Below are positions 48,216 through 57,294 of a stretch of DNA of 64,000 nucleotides, in pieces. The DNA is taken from contig NZ_JAPTGC010000004.1 in NCBI RefSeq assembly GCF_026891935.1, forward strand, positions 117,751-181,750. Direction: 5' to 3'. Both the position numbers and the translations under genes were made by a program. How positions within the stretch are numbered: the first letter of the stretch is position 1; every line of letters begins with the position of its first letter. Origin of the DNA: Methanocorpusculum vombati (GTDB lineage Archaea; Halobacteriota; Methanomicrobia; Methanomicrobiales; Methanocorpusculaceae). The notes under the pieces are model-generated. The model searched no databases, was not told where the DNA came from, and saw only the letters and a program-made list of their open reading frames with translations.

Positions 48216-50120
48216 TTAGTCCTTCTTTACTTCGTAGTCCGCATCAACCACGTTATCATCCTGCTTGGCGCCTGCACCGCAGTCGCCGCCGCAGTTTCCA
48301 TCGCAGCCCGCATTTGCGCCTGCCGCACCAGCGGCACCCGCTGCGGCCTGCTGCTCAGCTTGAATCTTCTGGTACATCTTCGAGGTCACCGCAAACACAA
48401 CCTCCTGCAGAGCGTCCATCTTTGCCTTGATATCCTCGGTTGCCGCGTCCTCCTTTGCCAGAACTTCTTTGAGTTCGCCTGCTGCCTTCTCGATCTTTTC
48501 CTTGTCCTCGGCCTCGATCTTGTCGGCGGTCTCTTTGTCGTTTACGAGTTTCTCTGCAGCATAGACGGCGTTGTCGGCATTGTTGCGCAGCTCGATCTCC
48601 TCGCGACGCTTCTTGTCCTCTTCCTCATACTGCTTTGCATCGTTGACCATCTTATCGATCTCATCGCTGTTGAGATCCTTTCTGCCGGTGATGGTCATGG
48701 ACTGCTCGTGGCCGGTACCAAGATCCTTTGCGGAGACGTGAACAATACCGTTCGCATCGATATCAAACGTCACCTCAATCTGCGGCATTCCGCGCGGAGC
48801 CGGCGGAATGCCGGTCAGCTGGAACTTGCCGAGGCTGAAGTTGTCGCGGGCGAACTGACGTTCTCCCTGCACGACGTGGATTTCAACGGACGTCTGGTTG
48901 TCGGCTGCGGTGCTGAAGATCTGGCTCTTTCTCGTCGGAATTGTGGTGTTTCTCTCGATGAGTTTGGTTGCAATACCGCCGAGCGTCTCAATGCCGAGAG
49001 TCAGCGGGGTCACATCAAGAAGCACAACGTCCTTGGTCTCGCCGGTCAGGACTGCACCCTGCACGGCAGCACCGAGAGCGACACACTCGTCCGGGTTGAT
49101 GTTCTTGTCCGGTTCTTTGCCGAGGAGTTTTCTCACGGTGTCAACGACTGCCGGTACACGGGTGGAACCGCCAACGAGCAGAACGTGATCAATGTCGGAT
49201 GCGGAGAGACCTGCATCGCTTAATGCCTGTTTGACCGGCTCGACAGTCTTCTGGACGAGATCGTCGATGAGCTGCTCGAACTTTGCCCGGGTCAGATCAA
49301 TATCGAGGTGTTTCGGACCGGAGGCATCTGCGGTGATGTACGGCAGGTTGATGTTCGCTTTCTGCAGCGAGGAAAGTTCAATCTTCGCCTTTTCGGCTGC
49401 GTCCTTTAACCGCTGCATGGCGACTGCATCCTTTCTGAGATCCACTCCCTCCTTCTTTTTGAACTCGTCGGCAAGGTAGTCGATGACTCTCTGGTCGAAG
49501 TCATCGCCGCCGAGACGGTTGTTTCCGGCGGTTGCCTTGACTTCAAAGAGACCGTCGTCAAGCGTCAGGATGGAGACATCGAATGTTCCTCCGCCGAGAT
49601 CGTAGACGAGAACGGTTACTTCGTTTTCCTTCTCCAGGCCATATGCAAGAGCGGACGCGGTGGGTTCGTTGATGATACGAAGAACTTCAAGACCTGCGAT
49701 CTTTCCTGCGTCTTTGGTTGCCTGACGCTGTGCATCGTTGAAGTAGGCCGGAACGGTGATGACGGCTTTCTGTACTTTTTCTCCGAGGTATGCTTCTGCG
49801 TCCATCTTGAGTTTCTGCAGAATCATTGCGGAGATCTCCTGCGGAGAGTACTTCTTGCCGTCGATATCAACGTGATAATCACTGCCCATGTGGCGTTTGA
49901 TGGAACTGATGGTTCTCCCTGGGTTGGTGATTGCCTGACGTTTTGCGACGTTTCCTACCAGCCGTTCGCCGTCTTTGGAGAAGCCGACGACGGACGGGGT
50001 AGTCCGGAATCCTTCGGCGTTTGCAATGACGATCGGACTGCCGCCTTCCATGACGGCAAGGCAGGAGTTGGTTGTTCCAAGGTCGATTCCAATTACTTTG
50101 TTACTGATTTTATCTGCCAA
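48216..50120 (-). CDS. dnaK: Chaperone DnaK (Hsp70)
   Basis: 634-aa ATP-dependent chaperone. The start region [15 protein letters not shown], the [14 protein letters not shown] phosphate loop, [13 protein letters not shown] and a C-terminal Gly/Ala/Asn/Cys-rich tail are typical of bacterial-type Hsp70. The start appears to be TTG at 50120: AAGGTGA lies 5 nt upstream and homologues begin with (M)[14 protein letters not shown]. The in-frame extension to 50306 runs through the grpE intergenic region and the end of grpE. DnaK is absent from many archaea and is considered acquired in mesophilic methanogens. Confidence 0.95.
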   Translation of the reverse strand: MADKISNKVIGIDLGTTNSCLAVMEGGSPIVIANAEGFRTTPSVVGFSKDGERLVGNVAKRQAITNPGRTISSIKRHMGSDYHVDIDGKKYSPQEISAMILQKLKMDAEAYLGEKVQKAVITVPAYFNDAQRQATKDAGKIAGLEVLRIINEPTASALAYGLEKENEVTVLVYDLGGGTFDVSILTLDDGLFEVKATAGNNRLGGDDFDQRVIDYLADEFKKKEGVDLRKDAVAMQRLKDAAEKAKIELSSLQKANINLPYITADASGPKHLDIDLTRAKFEQLIDDLVQKTVEPVKQALSDAGLSASDIDHVLLVGGSTRVPAVVDTVRKLLGKEPDKNINPDECVALGAAVQGAVLTGETKDVVLLDVTPLTLGIETLGGIATKLIERNTTIPTRKSQIFSTAADNQTSVEIHVVQGERQFARDNFSLGKFQLTGIPPAPRGMPQIEVTFDIDANGIVHVSAKDLGTGHEQSMTITGRKDLNSDEIDKMVNDAKQYEEEDKKRREEIELRNNADNAVYAAEKLVNDKETADKIEAEDKEKIEKAAGELKEVLAKEDAATEDIKAKMDALQEVVFAVTSKMYQKIQAEQQAAAGAAGAAGANAGCDGNCGGDCGAGAKQDDNVVDADYEVKKD

Positions 50121-50142
50121 TTGTTTCACCTTTGTGAAGTAT

Positions 50143-50664
50143 TCATTCGTTTCCACGTGATACGGCAACTTTTGCATGCCGGAGCACTTTGTCATGCATG
50201 GTGTAGCCGCGTATTGCTTCGTCGATGACGGTTCCTTCGGGCGAGTCGGACGGGATGTGGGCGACTGCTTCGTGCCGGTTGGGATCAAACGGGGATCCTT
50301 CGGCATTCATGGGTTCTACACCGTTGCGGGAAAGGACGGAGAGATACAGTTTGTGTATCTGTTCGAGTCCTGACCTGAGATCGTCGTCACCGCCTTTGAG
50401 TGCACGTTCGAAGTTGTCCAAAACGTCAAGCATGTCGCGGGCAAACTTTTCGTTCGCGTAACGAACGGTGTTTTCTGCATCACGCTGGGTGCGTTTTTTG
50501 TAATTTTCAAACTCTGCGACGAGACGGAGATACCGGTCGTTTACCTCATCATATTTTTTGGTGAGTTCGGCAACCGGATCAACCGGAGTCTCTTCAACGG
50601 TAGTCACCGGAGGTTCCTCTGCCGCCGGTTTTTCTTCAGCCGGGGTTTTCGTTTTTTTCTCCAT
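50143..50664 (-). CDS. grpE: Nucleotide exchange factor GrpE
   Basis: 173 aa. A Lys/Glu/Pro-rich disordered start is followed by a long coiled-coil helix ([21 protein letters not shown]) and the C-terminal beta domain ([34 protein letters not shown]), the GrpE signature. It releases ADP from DnaK. ATG 50664 is preferred to 50688 as it gives the usual MEKK start. It is the first gene of the operon, 22 bp before the dnaK start. Confidence 0.95.
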   Translation of the reverse strand: MEKKTKTPAEEKPAAEEPPVTTVEETPVDPVAELTKKYDEVNDRYLRLVAEFENYKKRTQRDAENTVRYANEKFARDMLDVLDNFERALKGGDDDLRSGLEQIHKLYLSVLSRNGVEPMNAEGSPFDPNRHEAVAHIPSDSPEGTVIDEAIRGYTMHDKVLRHAKVAVSRGNE

Positions 50665-50710
50665 GGTAATTACCTGATACTTGTACAACTAATTATTTGT
50701 ATTGCAGTTC

Positions 50711-50718
50711 TATATAAA
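50711..50718 (-). promoter_or_regulatory. TATA box of the grpE-dnaK-dnaJ operon
   Basis: TTTATATA on the minus strand, 47 nt upstream of the grpE ATG and preceded by A-rich BRE-like sequence. This is a near-consensus archaeal promoter and would give a leader of roughly 20 nt. Confidence 0.7.
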
Positions 50719-50841
50719 CATTTGTTTTAAGGAGATTTGCGGATATTTGGCAGTTTGATAAAAGAGGATGTTTCCACGCGAATTCCGAAAAATCAGATCC
50801 GATCGGCAGTTACCAAAGGTAAGGGAGCGCGAAGGGAGGAG

Positions 50842-51165
50842 TTACGTTTTGGGCTTGCCCGGACTGGGGTCGGGATCTTTTTTGCGGTAGAGTTTTCCGA
50901 GTTTCCAGCAGAGGGCAGCGAGGGCAACTGCGGTGGTTGCAGGGAAGAGAAAATGCAGCCAGCCGCGAAAGGTGTTGACGTATTCGACCGGGACGGTCTG
51001 GAGGGGTGATCCTTCATAGGCATGCATTTTGAGGATGGCGGCGTCGACAATCGGCATGCCGTAGGTTTCAAAAAGGGAACTGAGGAGAAAGTCCACGGCA
51101 AATATTGCAAGGAAGCAGCAGGTGGCAACAGTTATCCAGAGTCTGCGTATCGTTCGTCCCATCAT
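50842..51165 (-). CDS. Small two-span membrane protein, unknown function
   Basis: 107 aa. Transmembrane segments at about residues 9-32 and 66-86 enclose an outer loop of roughly 35 residues (SLFETYGMPIVDAA onward). The C-terminal tail is basic and Pro-rich (KKDPDPSPGKPKT). No family is recognised. Two adjacent ATG codons (51165 and 51162) are possible starts. It lies between grpE and the divergent acyl-CoA synthetase. Confidence 0.55.
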   Translation of the reverse strand: MMGRTIRRLWITVATCCFLAIFAVDFLLSSLFETYGMPIVDAAILKMHAYEGSPLQTVPVEYVNTFRGWLHFLFPATTAVALAALCWKLGKLYRKKDPDPSPGKPKT

Positions 51166-51253
51166 GTTTGTATCGGTATCGATTCTGCATAAATGTTTTC
51201 CCGTAAGATGACCACGAGAGTTTATCCCCGCAGGCGTTCAATACTAGTACTGC

Positions 51254-52960
51254 ATGACCGAAACGGCAGCACACAATATGACGGATTACGAGGAAACTTA
51301 TTCCACGTTCTCGATTGCCGTGCCGGAGTACTACAACTTCGGATTCGACGTAGTCGATGCATGGGCGAAGAAAGACAGAAACAAGCTCGCGATGATCTGG
51401 ACGAATCAGAAAGGGGAGGAGAAGTATTTTACTTTCCGCCACATGATGAATCTGTCCAATCAGATTGCGAATATGATGTTTAAGCAGAACATCGGTAAGG
51501 GCGACCGTGTGATGATTCTGCTGCCGCGGGTTCCGGAATGGTGGACCTTTGCGATTGCAGCGATTAAGATCGGTGCTGTGTTCTGTCCGTCTCCCTGCAT
51601 TCTTACTCCGCACGATCTGAAGTACCGTATTAATCAGGGTAAGTTCAAGATGATTGTGACGGATATGGAGAACTCCTGGAAGATTGAGGAGATCCTGTCC
51701 GAGTGTCCGACGCTTTCCGTGAAGTTTCTGACGGACGGGGGACTGCCCGGATGGATTAATTATCAGACAGAGCTTGTCCACCCTGCACCTGCGTCAACGA
51801 AGCTGATTCCGCTGGCACGGAGTGTCCGGACGAAGGCAGCCGATCCTATGCTGATCTTCTTTTCGTCGGGTACGACGGGCGAGCCGAAGATGGTTCTGCA
51901 TACGCATGCGTATCCGCTGGGGCATATTGTGACGGGCCGGTTCTGGTATGATCTGACGGAGAATGATCTGCACTTTACGGTTGCGGATACGGGATGGGGT
52001 AAGTCATCGTGGGGGAAGTTCTACGGTCCCTGGATGCAGGGGGCCTGCGTGTTTGTGTATGATTATCGGGGGAAGTTTAATGCTACGGAGCTTCTGCCGT
52101 TACTTGAGCACTATGAGATTACGACGTTCTGTGCGCCGCCGACGATTTACCGGATGCTGATCTTAGCGGATCTTGAGGCGTTTGATTTTTCGGAGCTGCG
52201 GCACTGTGTGTCGGCAGGTGAGGCGCTGAATCCGGAGGTGACGCGTGTCTGGGAGGAGGCGACGGGGAAGACGATCTATGAGGCGTACGGTCAGACGGAG
52301 ACGGTGATGGTTATCGGTACGTTCCCGTGTATTCCGAATAAGCCGGGGTCGATCGGGAAGCCTGCGCCGGGATGGTGCGTGCAGCTGCATGATGAGGACG
52401 GGCATGAGGTTCCGGCCGGCGAGGAGGGGAAGATTGCGATCAAGACGAAGGATCCCAGTCCGGTTGGTCTTTTTAAGGAGTATCTGGATAATCCCGAGGC
52501 GACGTCATCGGTGTTTGTGAACGGCTGGTATTATACGGGCGATAAGGCGGTGAAGGATGAGGATGGATACTTCTGGTTCATGGGCCGCGATGATGATATC
52601 ATTAAGAGTTCGGGATACCGGATCGGCCCGAGCGAGGTGGAGTCGGCACTGATTGAGCATCCGGCGGTGAAGGAGTCGGCGGTTGTGGGCAGTCCGGATC
52701 CGATCCGCGGTGTGATTGTGAAGGCGTTTGTGGTTCTGAAGGATGGGTGGAAGCCGTCGGATGAGCTGATCAAGGAGCTGCAGAATCATGTGAAGAAGAC
52801 GACTGCGCCGTATAAGTATCCGCGTGCGGTTGAGTTTGTGGAGGAGCTGCCGAAGACGATCTCCGGGAAGGTGCGCAGGGTTGAGCTGCGCGACCGGGAG
52901 ATGCAGCGGTATCAGGCTCTGCACCATAATGATTCGGACGGAGAGTCCGGGTCACCATAA
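51254..52960 (+). CDS. Acyl-CoA synthetase (AMP-forming), medium-chain MACS type
   Basis: 568-aa ANL-superfamily enzyme that activates a carboxylic acid with ATP and CoA. The P-loop is FFSSGTTGEPK near residue 205, followed by VADTGWGKSSWGKFYGPW, YGQTE near 350, WYYTGD, GRDDDIIKSSGYRIGP and the C-terminal catalytic Lys in KTISGKVRR. The pattern is closest to the Methanosarcina-type medium/branched-chain acyl-CoA synthetase rather than true acetyl-CoA synthetase. There is no clear ribosome site; a second in-frame ATG at 51278 is possible. Third positions are G/T-rich. Confidence 0.88.
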   Translation: MTETAAHNMTDYEETYSTFSIAVPEYYNFGFDVVDAWAKKDRNKLAMIWTNQKGEEKYFTFRHMMNLSNQIANMMFKQNIGKGDRVMILLPRVPEWWTFAIAAIKIGAVFCPSPCILTPHDLKYRINQGKFKMIVTDMENSWKIEEILSECPTLSVKFLTDGGLPGWINYQTELVHPAPASTKLIPLARSVRTKAADPMLIFFSSGTTGEPKMVLHTHAYPLGHIVTGRFWYDLTENDLHFTVADTGWGKSSWGKFYGPWMQGACVFVYDYRGKFNATELLPLLEHYEITTFCAPPTIYRMLILADLEAFDFSELRHCVSAGEALNPEVTRVWEEATGKTIYEAYGQTETVMVIGTFPCIPNKPGSIGKPAPGWCVQLHDEDGHEVPAGEEGKIAIKTKDPSPVGLFKEYLDNPEATSSVFVNGWYYTGDKAVKDEDGYFWFMGRDDDIIKSSGYRIGPSEVESALIEHPAVKESAVVGSPDPIRGVIVKAFVVLKDGWKPSDELIKELQNHVKKTTAPYKYPRAVEFVEELPKTISGKVRRVELRDREMQRYQALHHNDSDGESGSP

Positions 52961-52975
52961 TTTTTTTCTTTTTTT
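52961..52975 (+). terminator. T-tract terminator after the acyl-CoA synthetase
   Basis: T7-C-T7 directly after the stop codon, a strong archaeal oligo-T signal. Confidence 0.6.
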
Positions 52976-53046
52976 GCGGGAGATTTTTTTGTCAGCGGGC
53001 TTGAGCTGGGTAAGTTCGGGAACAAAATGAACAGTGGTGATGAAAT

Positions 53047-53301
53047 TTATTCGTACCCGAGCATTCTTTTCACCCGTTGTTCGAGTTTTTTGTATTCGGG
53101 GGAGTCATGGATGGCACGCCGGAGTGCCTGGGTCTGATATTCGCGGGAAAATTCTTCGCAGGCTTCGGTGACGATGCTGGCGACAGAGGTGTCACCGCGG
53201 GAGAGGGCAATCTCTTCGAAGAGTGCGTAGGCTTCCGGAGTCAGGCGTGCATAGACTTTGATCCGTTTGTTTTTTGCGGCAGACAAACTCCCTTTTCTCA
53301 T
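53047..53301 (-). CDS. Small ribbon-helix-helix-like DNA-binding protein
   Basis: 84 aa. A basic start (MRKGSLSAAKNKR) is followed by a predicted strand IKVYARLTPEAY and helices with a Gly-Asp turn (SRGDTSVASIVTEACEEF), the layout of CopG/Arc-type repressors, and a charged helical tail. It is a single gene, and a perfect 10-bp palindrome lies about 46-68 bp upstream, suggesting autoregulation. The fold is inferred from pattern only. Confidence 0.55.
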   Translation of the reverse strand: MRKGSLSAAKNKRIKVYARLTPEAYALFEEIALSRGDTSVASIVTEACEEFSREYQTQALRRAIHDSPEYKKLEQRVKRMLGYE

Positions 53302-53346
53302 TCCAGATAATCATACAATTTTGCAGAATTTATTAATTCTTGTCAT

Positions 53347-53369
53347 ATTTGTTCCATTTTGGAACAAAT
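53347..53369. promoter_or_regulatory. Perfect palindrome, probable operator
   Basis: ATTTGTTCCA (53347-53356), TTT, TGGAACAAAT (53360-53369): a perfect 10-bp inverted repeat with a 3-nt centre. A further half-site ATGGAACA follows at about 53379. It lies upstream of a TTAATAAAT box in front of the small RHH-like gene at 53301, so it is a candidate binding site for that protein. Confidence 0.5.
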
Positions 53370-53692
53370 GGCAGACATATGGAACAGTTTTGGGTACATT
53401 GCTCCGCCAGATATTTTTGGTGCAGGATGCATACCTGAAGTACCGGCAGGTTGTGTACTCCGGTTGATGATACAATGTCTGTAGTGTATTTGCAGAACCG
53501 GTTACGCGGCAGGGAGGGATAGGCAGAGGAGTCAGGGATCGTTTGATGACTTTTTGAAAAAAACAGCTGTTGCCGGCCCCATAGCGTCGCCAAACTGCCT
53601 GTGAGGTCCGGCTCTGTTTTTTTCGCTGTGGCGATATATGAAATTTTCTTTCGCGAAGAGCGTGAGCTTTCGCGTTTTGTCTGGATGAATGT
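53370..53692. other. Intergenic region before the glycan cluster
   Basis: 323 bp with no convincing gene. A 38-codon plus-strand frame starting at 53368 (MADIWNSFGYIAPP...) has no ribosome site and no recognised relatives. The part next to the GT2 gene is T-rich, and no clear TATA box was identified. Confidence 0.35.
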
Positions 53693-54682
53693 ATGAGTTC
53701 TTCGAAATCTGTTACGGTTGAGCGGTTGAGTACGGAAACAGCACCGCTGTTTTCGGTAATTATGCCGGTGTATAATAAGGAGCCGTATATCCGGGATACG
53801 ATTGCGTCAGTGCTTGCGCAGACGTGTTCGTCGTATGAGGTGGTGATGATCGGCGGGGTGTCTTCGGACAATACAGATGGGATCTGCCGGGAGTTTGCAG
53901 CAGCGGAGCCGGCACGGTTCCGATTTGTGGTGCAGTCAGGGAAGGGTGCGGCGAATGCGAGAAACGACGGGATTCTTGCGGCACGCGGAAGGTATGTGGC
54001 GTTTCTGGATGCGGATGATCTCTGGGTGCCGGAGTATCTGGCGGTGATGGAACGGCTTATTGCGGATTTTCCGGCGGCAAAGATGTTCATCGGCGGGCAT
54101 CGCTGGAAGTTTCAGGACGGGCATGTGATGAACAGAATTATGTCGGTTCCCCGCGGATACATCGATATTTTCCGGGCAAGTATGGAGTATGACGGTTTTG
54201 CCATCCAGACGTTTTGTGTGGTGTGTGAGCGTGCGGCGGTTATGGATATCGGATTGTTCAGGACGGATTATGTGATCGGGGAGGATACGGATCTGATTAC
54301 GCGAATGGCGTTACTTCATGAGGTCGCATATGAACCGCAACTGCTTGGAACCTATCTGGCGGAGCTTCCATCATCACTCTGCAAGTACAGCAGAGGATTT
54401 GTGGTACAGGTTCCCGCAGATGCGGAGTTGTCAGCAGCTGAACAAACATCCGAGATCGTGAGTTATCATGAGCGATGGATTCTCTCAACGGTTTTGAATA
54501 ATCTGGATCGCGGCAATCACAAGGAGGCACGGGATCAGCTTTCCCGTGTAACGGTTGGATGGAACCGGCATAAGAGATTACTGTGGTTCTTGTCCTATCT
54601 TCCCACACCACCCTGGATGCGAGTTCATGAGGTTTTCAATACGATCGTCTGGCGTCACAAATGGGATGAGGAGAAGGCATGA
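53693..54682 (+). CDS. Family 2 glycosyltransferase
   Basis: 329-aa inverting glycosyltransferase of the GT-A fold. Family start FSVIMPVYNKEPYIRDTI, then the NARNDGILAARG motif, the DxD-type LDADDLW near residue 103, and GEDTDLITRMA as the acceptor/base region. No signal peptide or membrane span is seen. It opens a three-gene cluster (next start overlaps by 4 bp). Sugar donor and acceptor are unknown; surface glycan or glycoprotein assembly is the likely setting. Confidence 0.85.
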   Translation: MSSSKSVTVERLSTETAPLFSVIMPVYNKEPYIRDTIASVLAQTCSSYEVVMIGGVSSDNTDGICREFAAAEPARFRFVVQSGKGAANARNDGILAARGRYVAFLDADDLWVPEYLAVMERLIADFPAAKMFIGGHRWKFQDGHVMNRIMSVPRGYIDIFRASMEYDGFAIQTFCVVCERAAVMDIGLFRTDYVIGEDTDLITRMALLHEVAYEPQLLGTYLAELPSSLCKYSRGFVVQVPADAELSAAEQTSEIVSYHERWILSTVLNNLDRGNHKEARDQLSRVTVGWNRHKRLLWFLSYLPTPPWMRVHEVFNTIVWRHKWDEEKA

Positions 54683-55659
54683 GAGAAGAACGACTGCATG
54701 TAATGTTTGGTGTCTGGGATTTGGCCGATCAGTACAATCAGCACATCGGCGTTACGATAACCTCTCTTGTGATGAACTGTTCCCTGCCGGTAACGGTACA
54801 TCTGTTGTACGATGAAAATCTGCATAAGACGTCTCCTGAGTACCAGGAAACTCAGCTGAAATATCATCAACTGGAGGGGATGTTCGGCGTTGAAATTTGT
54901 TATCATCACATTGAACTTCCGGAGTATGTTCTCAATCATCCGGGAACAAAACAATGGACTCCCGCAGCGTACCTGCGTTTGTTCGCTCCGAATCTTTTGT
55001 CAGGTATAGACTGGGTTCTCTATCTTGATGGCGACATTGTTGTTACCTGTGATCTGGCAGAAATATGGTATCAGGAATGGTGGGATGAAAATTTTTCCGT
55101 CGCCGCAGTTCGTGACAGCTGCATGTTTGACTGGGATAAATCTATTTGGAAACGTCATGAAGAAATGAACGTTCCTCATGAAAATTATTTCAACTCAGGT
55201 TTTCTTCTCATGAATTTGAAAAAAATCCGGACTGAATACAATCTAAAATCCACAACAGAAAAGATACTGAAAAAATACCCGGAGCTCCCCATGCCCGATC
55301 AGGATTTATTAAACATTGCCTTTTCTCAGGATGTGAAAATTCTGCCGGAAACATACAACAACTGTGTTTTATTCCATCCGGATAATGATTACACAAACTG
55401 TATTATCCATTATATTGGAGAGAAGCCTTGGAGAAATATCACACATCCAGTTTCTTATGAGTACTGGCGTTACCTCTTTCTTTCTCCGTGGGGGAATACA
55501 CCTGAGAAATATATGCCATCCGTGAGATTGCTGGTATCCCGTGCCCCGCTTGATGATGTGGTACTTACGGGGCGTATCATCTCACTTCGGAAATTTGTGT
55601 GTAATCTCCTCCGTCGCGGATGGAATGAAGTACGCGGCGTGAAGAAATTCAGGTGGTAG
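54679..55659 (+). CDS. Family 8 glycosyltransferase
   Basis: 326 aa, retaining GT8 (LPS galactosyl/glucosyltransferase-like). Shows QHIGVTITSLVMN, the AYLRLFAPNLL segment, the metal-binding DxD in LYLDGDIVV, NSGFLLMNL, and DQDLLNIAF followed by IIHYIGEKPW. These are the ordered motifs of the family. ATGA overlap with the GT2 gene indicates coupling. The later half is more A/T-rich than surrounding housekeeping genes, hinting at transfer. Confidence 0.87.
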   Translation: MREERLHVMFGVWDLADQYNQHIGVTITSLVMNCSLPVTVHLLYDENLHKTSPEYQETQLKYHQLEGMFGVEICYHHIELPEYVLNHPGTKQWTPAAYLRLFAPNLLSGIDWVLYLDGDIVVTCDLAEIWYQEWWDENFSVAAVRDSCMFDWDKSIWKRHEEMNVPHENYFNSGFLLMNLKKIRTEYNLKSTTEKILKKYPELPMPDQDLLNIAFSQDVKILPETYNNCVLFHPDNDYTNCIIHYIGEKPWRNITHPVSYEYWRYLFLSPWGNTPEKYMPSVRLLVSRAPLDDVVLTGRIISLRKFVCNLLRRGWNEVRGVKKFRW

Positions 55660-55670
55660 GTGGATGTTGG

Positions 55671-56537
55671 ATGAATAATCAGTTAAGAAAACTGCAGCTC
55701 GTGCAGTTAATAATTCTTCTTGAAGTCAATCGAATCTGTGAGAAACATTCGATCCGTTATATTCTCACGGGCGGCACTCTATTAGGAGCAGTACGCCATC
55801 AGGGTTTCATTCCTTGGGATGATGATATTGATATCGCAATGCCAAGAGAAGAGTATGAAAAATTTCTCTCTGCTTGCAGTACTGAATTGACACACCCCTT
55901 CTATCTGCTCAATTCCCAGACCGAAAGAAACTACGTCTATCCATTTCTCAAAATCTGCTTGGATGATACGATTGCATTAGAAGGTTATCTTGCCCGGATT
56001 CCCATGCATAAAGGAGTCTGGATCGATATTTTTCCCTATGATAATTTTCCCGATGGAAAAATACAAGCCTCGGTATATCTTTTCCTGAGAAAATATTTCC
56101 TCTCTGCAATGAGCGTTCTCCGGAATTATTTTCCCACAACCTCTCCATTCAGAAAATTATATCGCTATTGTGCGACGCTGCCTGTTCGTTATCTTTCCGA
56201 TAACCGGTTAGTATTGATCCGGGAACGCGTGTATTCACATTACAATACCCAGCAGACAAAAAAGAAAATAGCAGCAGCATTCTCCGCAAAAACCGATATC
56301 ATGGATGCCGATATTTTTGATGCTGTCATGTCTCTTCCTTTTGAAGGATTTTTCTTTCCGGTCCCCGTGAAATACCATAATGTTCTTACCAATGTGTACG
56401 GGGATTACCTGACACTTCCTCCGGAAGACAAGCGGCAGAATCACGGACTTCTGAAAATTGAGCTGGGAGAGTATGAGAGTATGGAGGAGATTGAGAGAGT
56501 GTTAGCCACATACAATCCATCGATAGAGCTGCCATAG
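55671..56537 (+). CDS. LicD-family phosphotransferase
   Basis: 288 aa. Begins with the LicD nucleotidyltransferase signature TGGTLLGAVRHQGFIPWDDDIDIA followed by MPREEYEKF (read in segments), then HKGVWIDIFPYDN. LicD proteins transfer phosphorylcholine or other phospho-substituents onto glycans. ATG 55671 is chosen over GTG 55653, giving MNNQLRKLQ as in homologues, with AGGTGG upstream. Composition is A/T-rich compared with the housekeeping genes, consistent with an acquired surface-modification cluster. Confidence 0.85.
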   Translation: MNNQLRKLQLVQLIILLEVNRICEKHSIRYILTGGTLLGAVRHQGFIPWDDDIDIAMPREEYEKFLSACSTELTHPFYLLNSQTERNYVYPFLKICLDDTIALEGYLARIPMHKGVWIDIFPYDNFPDGKIQASVYLFLRKYFLSAMSVLRNYFPTTSPFRKLYRYCATLPVRYLSDNRLVLIRERVYSHYNTQQTKKKIAAAFSAKTDIMDADIFDAVMSLPFEGFFFPVPVKYHNVLTNVYGDYLTLPPEDKRQNHGLLKIELGEYESMEEIERVLATYNPSIELP

Positions 56538-56605
56538 AAATATTCCTTATCCTTGGGGTACGCGATGAATGCCGGAAATGTCTGGAAATACAGCGGGAGA
56601 GCCGG

Positions 56606-56776
56606 ATGAAAACCGCAGACGGCTATGCAGGCGTCAGTGAATGGTTCGATGCAGCCTATGCGGACAGGCCGCATTTGATCAGAATCTGTAAAACAATCCT
56701 GCATCTGCTGTGGATGGGAAAGCATGCGCCCGGATACCTGCTCCGGCATCTGCGGAAACGGTGTCGGCAGTCCTGA
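56606..56776 (+). pseudogene. 56-codon frame after licD, possible gene remnant
   Basis: ATG 56606 preceded by GGGAGA about 8 nt upstream; stop at 56774-56776. The product starts MKTADGYAGVSEWFDAAYAD and is basic at the end (LLRHLRKRCRQS). It resembles the C-terminal basic tail of membrane-associated glycosyltransferases but is too short to assign. Either a small gene or the end of a decayed one. The remainder of 56538-57049 shows nothing else recognisable. Confidence 0.3.
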
Positions 56777-57049
56777 CACCATACCCCAAACCTCTTTTGA
56801 TCTTAGAAACATCTACAGTAAAGAATAGCATCCCGCACGTGAGAAAATTTTCATTTCCGGAGGTGAAAATCGGTCATCACAACATTCATCACAACATTGT
56901 GTACAAATCTGAACATCAGAACAAAAAAAGAAGGGCAAAGAAATTAATATCCGTCCATCAGCAGAAAATCCGCGATATGGACATGCCTGGCCCCCTCCAC
57001 AATCTCAAACACAGAATCTGCTGCATATACTGGTTGCGGGAAACTATTG

Positions 57050-57161
57050 ACATGTTAGGGGTATACCCTGAAACATTCCGGACTCTCACCACATGTTTAG
57101 GGGGTATAACCCTAAACATATTTCCTGTAGGACAACATATTCTGCCCATACCCAGAAACAT
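57050..57161. promoter_or_regulatory. Three phased palindromes, probable operator array
   Basis: Sites at 57050-57076, 57091-57119 and 57135-57161 share the ends ACAT...AAACAT and a GGGGTATA/TATAACCC core. The middle one is the best, ATGTTTAGGG-(7)-CCCTAAACAT. The third keeps mainly the right half (CATACCCAGAAACAT against TATACCCTGAAACAT in the first). Their centres are 42 and 43 bp apart, about four helical turns, so they face the same side of the DNA. They precede the TATA box of the PEGA-domain gene. Confidence 0.6.
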
Positions 57162-57235
57162 TTTTTCCCAAACAAACACAAAACCCCGACCGCATCACAG
57201 ACGGGAGAGAACACCGCATCCCCCCATCCCGTCAG

Positions 57236-57245
57236 AAAATATATA
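57236..57245 (+). promoter_or_regulatory. TATA box of the PEGA-domain surface protein gene
   Basis: AAAATATATAG, a near-consensus archaeal TATA box about 55 nt upstream of the ATG at 57295, giving an expected leader of roughly 25-30 nt. Confidence 0.6.
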
Positions 57246-57294
57246 GCCTCCCGAACGAAAGAGAAGAGATATTCAAACGAAGTATGTGACCGCG

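Noticed and set aside
53368..53484. 38-codon frame after the palindrome
   Set aside because: No ribosome site, starts inside the palindrome, no recognised relatives.
56545..56560. TACCC-C-AAGGAT on the minus strand, a 10-base seed match (mismatch at position 6) to the second orphan guide
   Set aside because: The preceding bases are GCG, not a plausible type I-C PAM, and the site follows the licD stop with no promoter. A chance match of this size is not unlikely in 64 kb.
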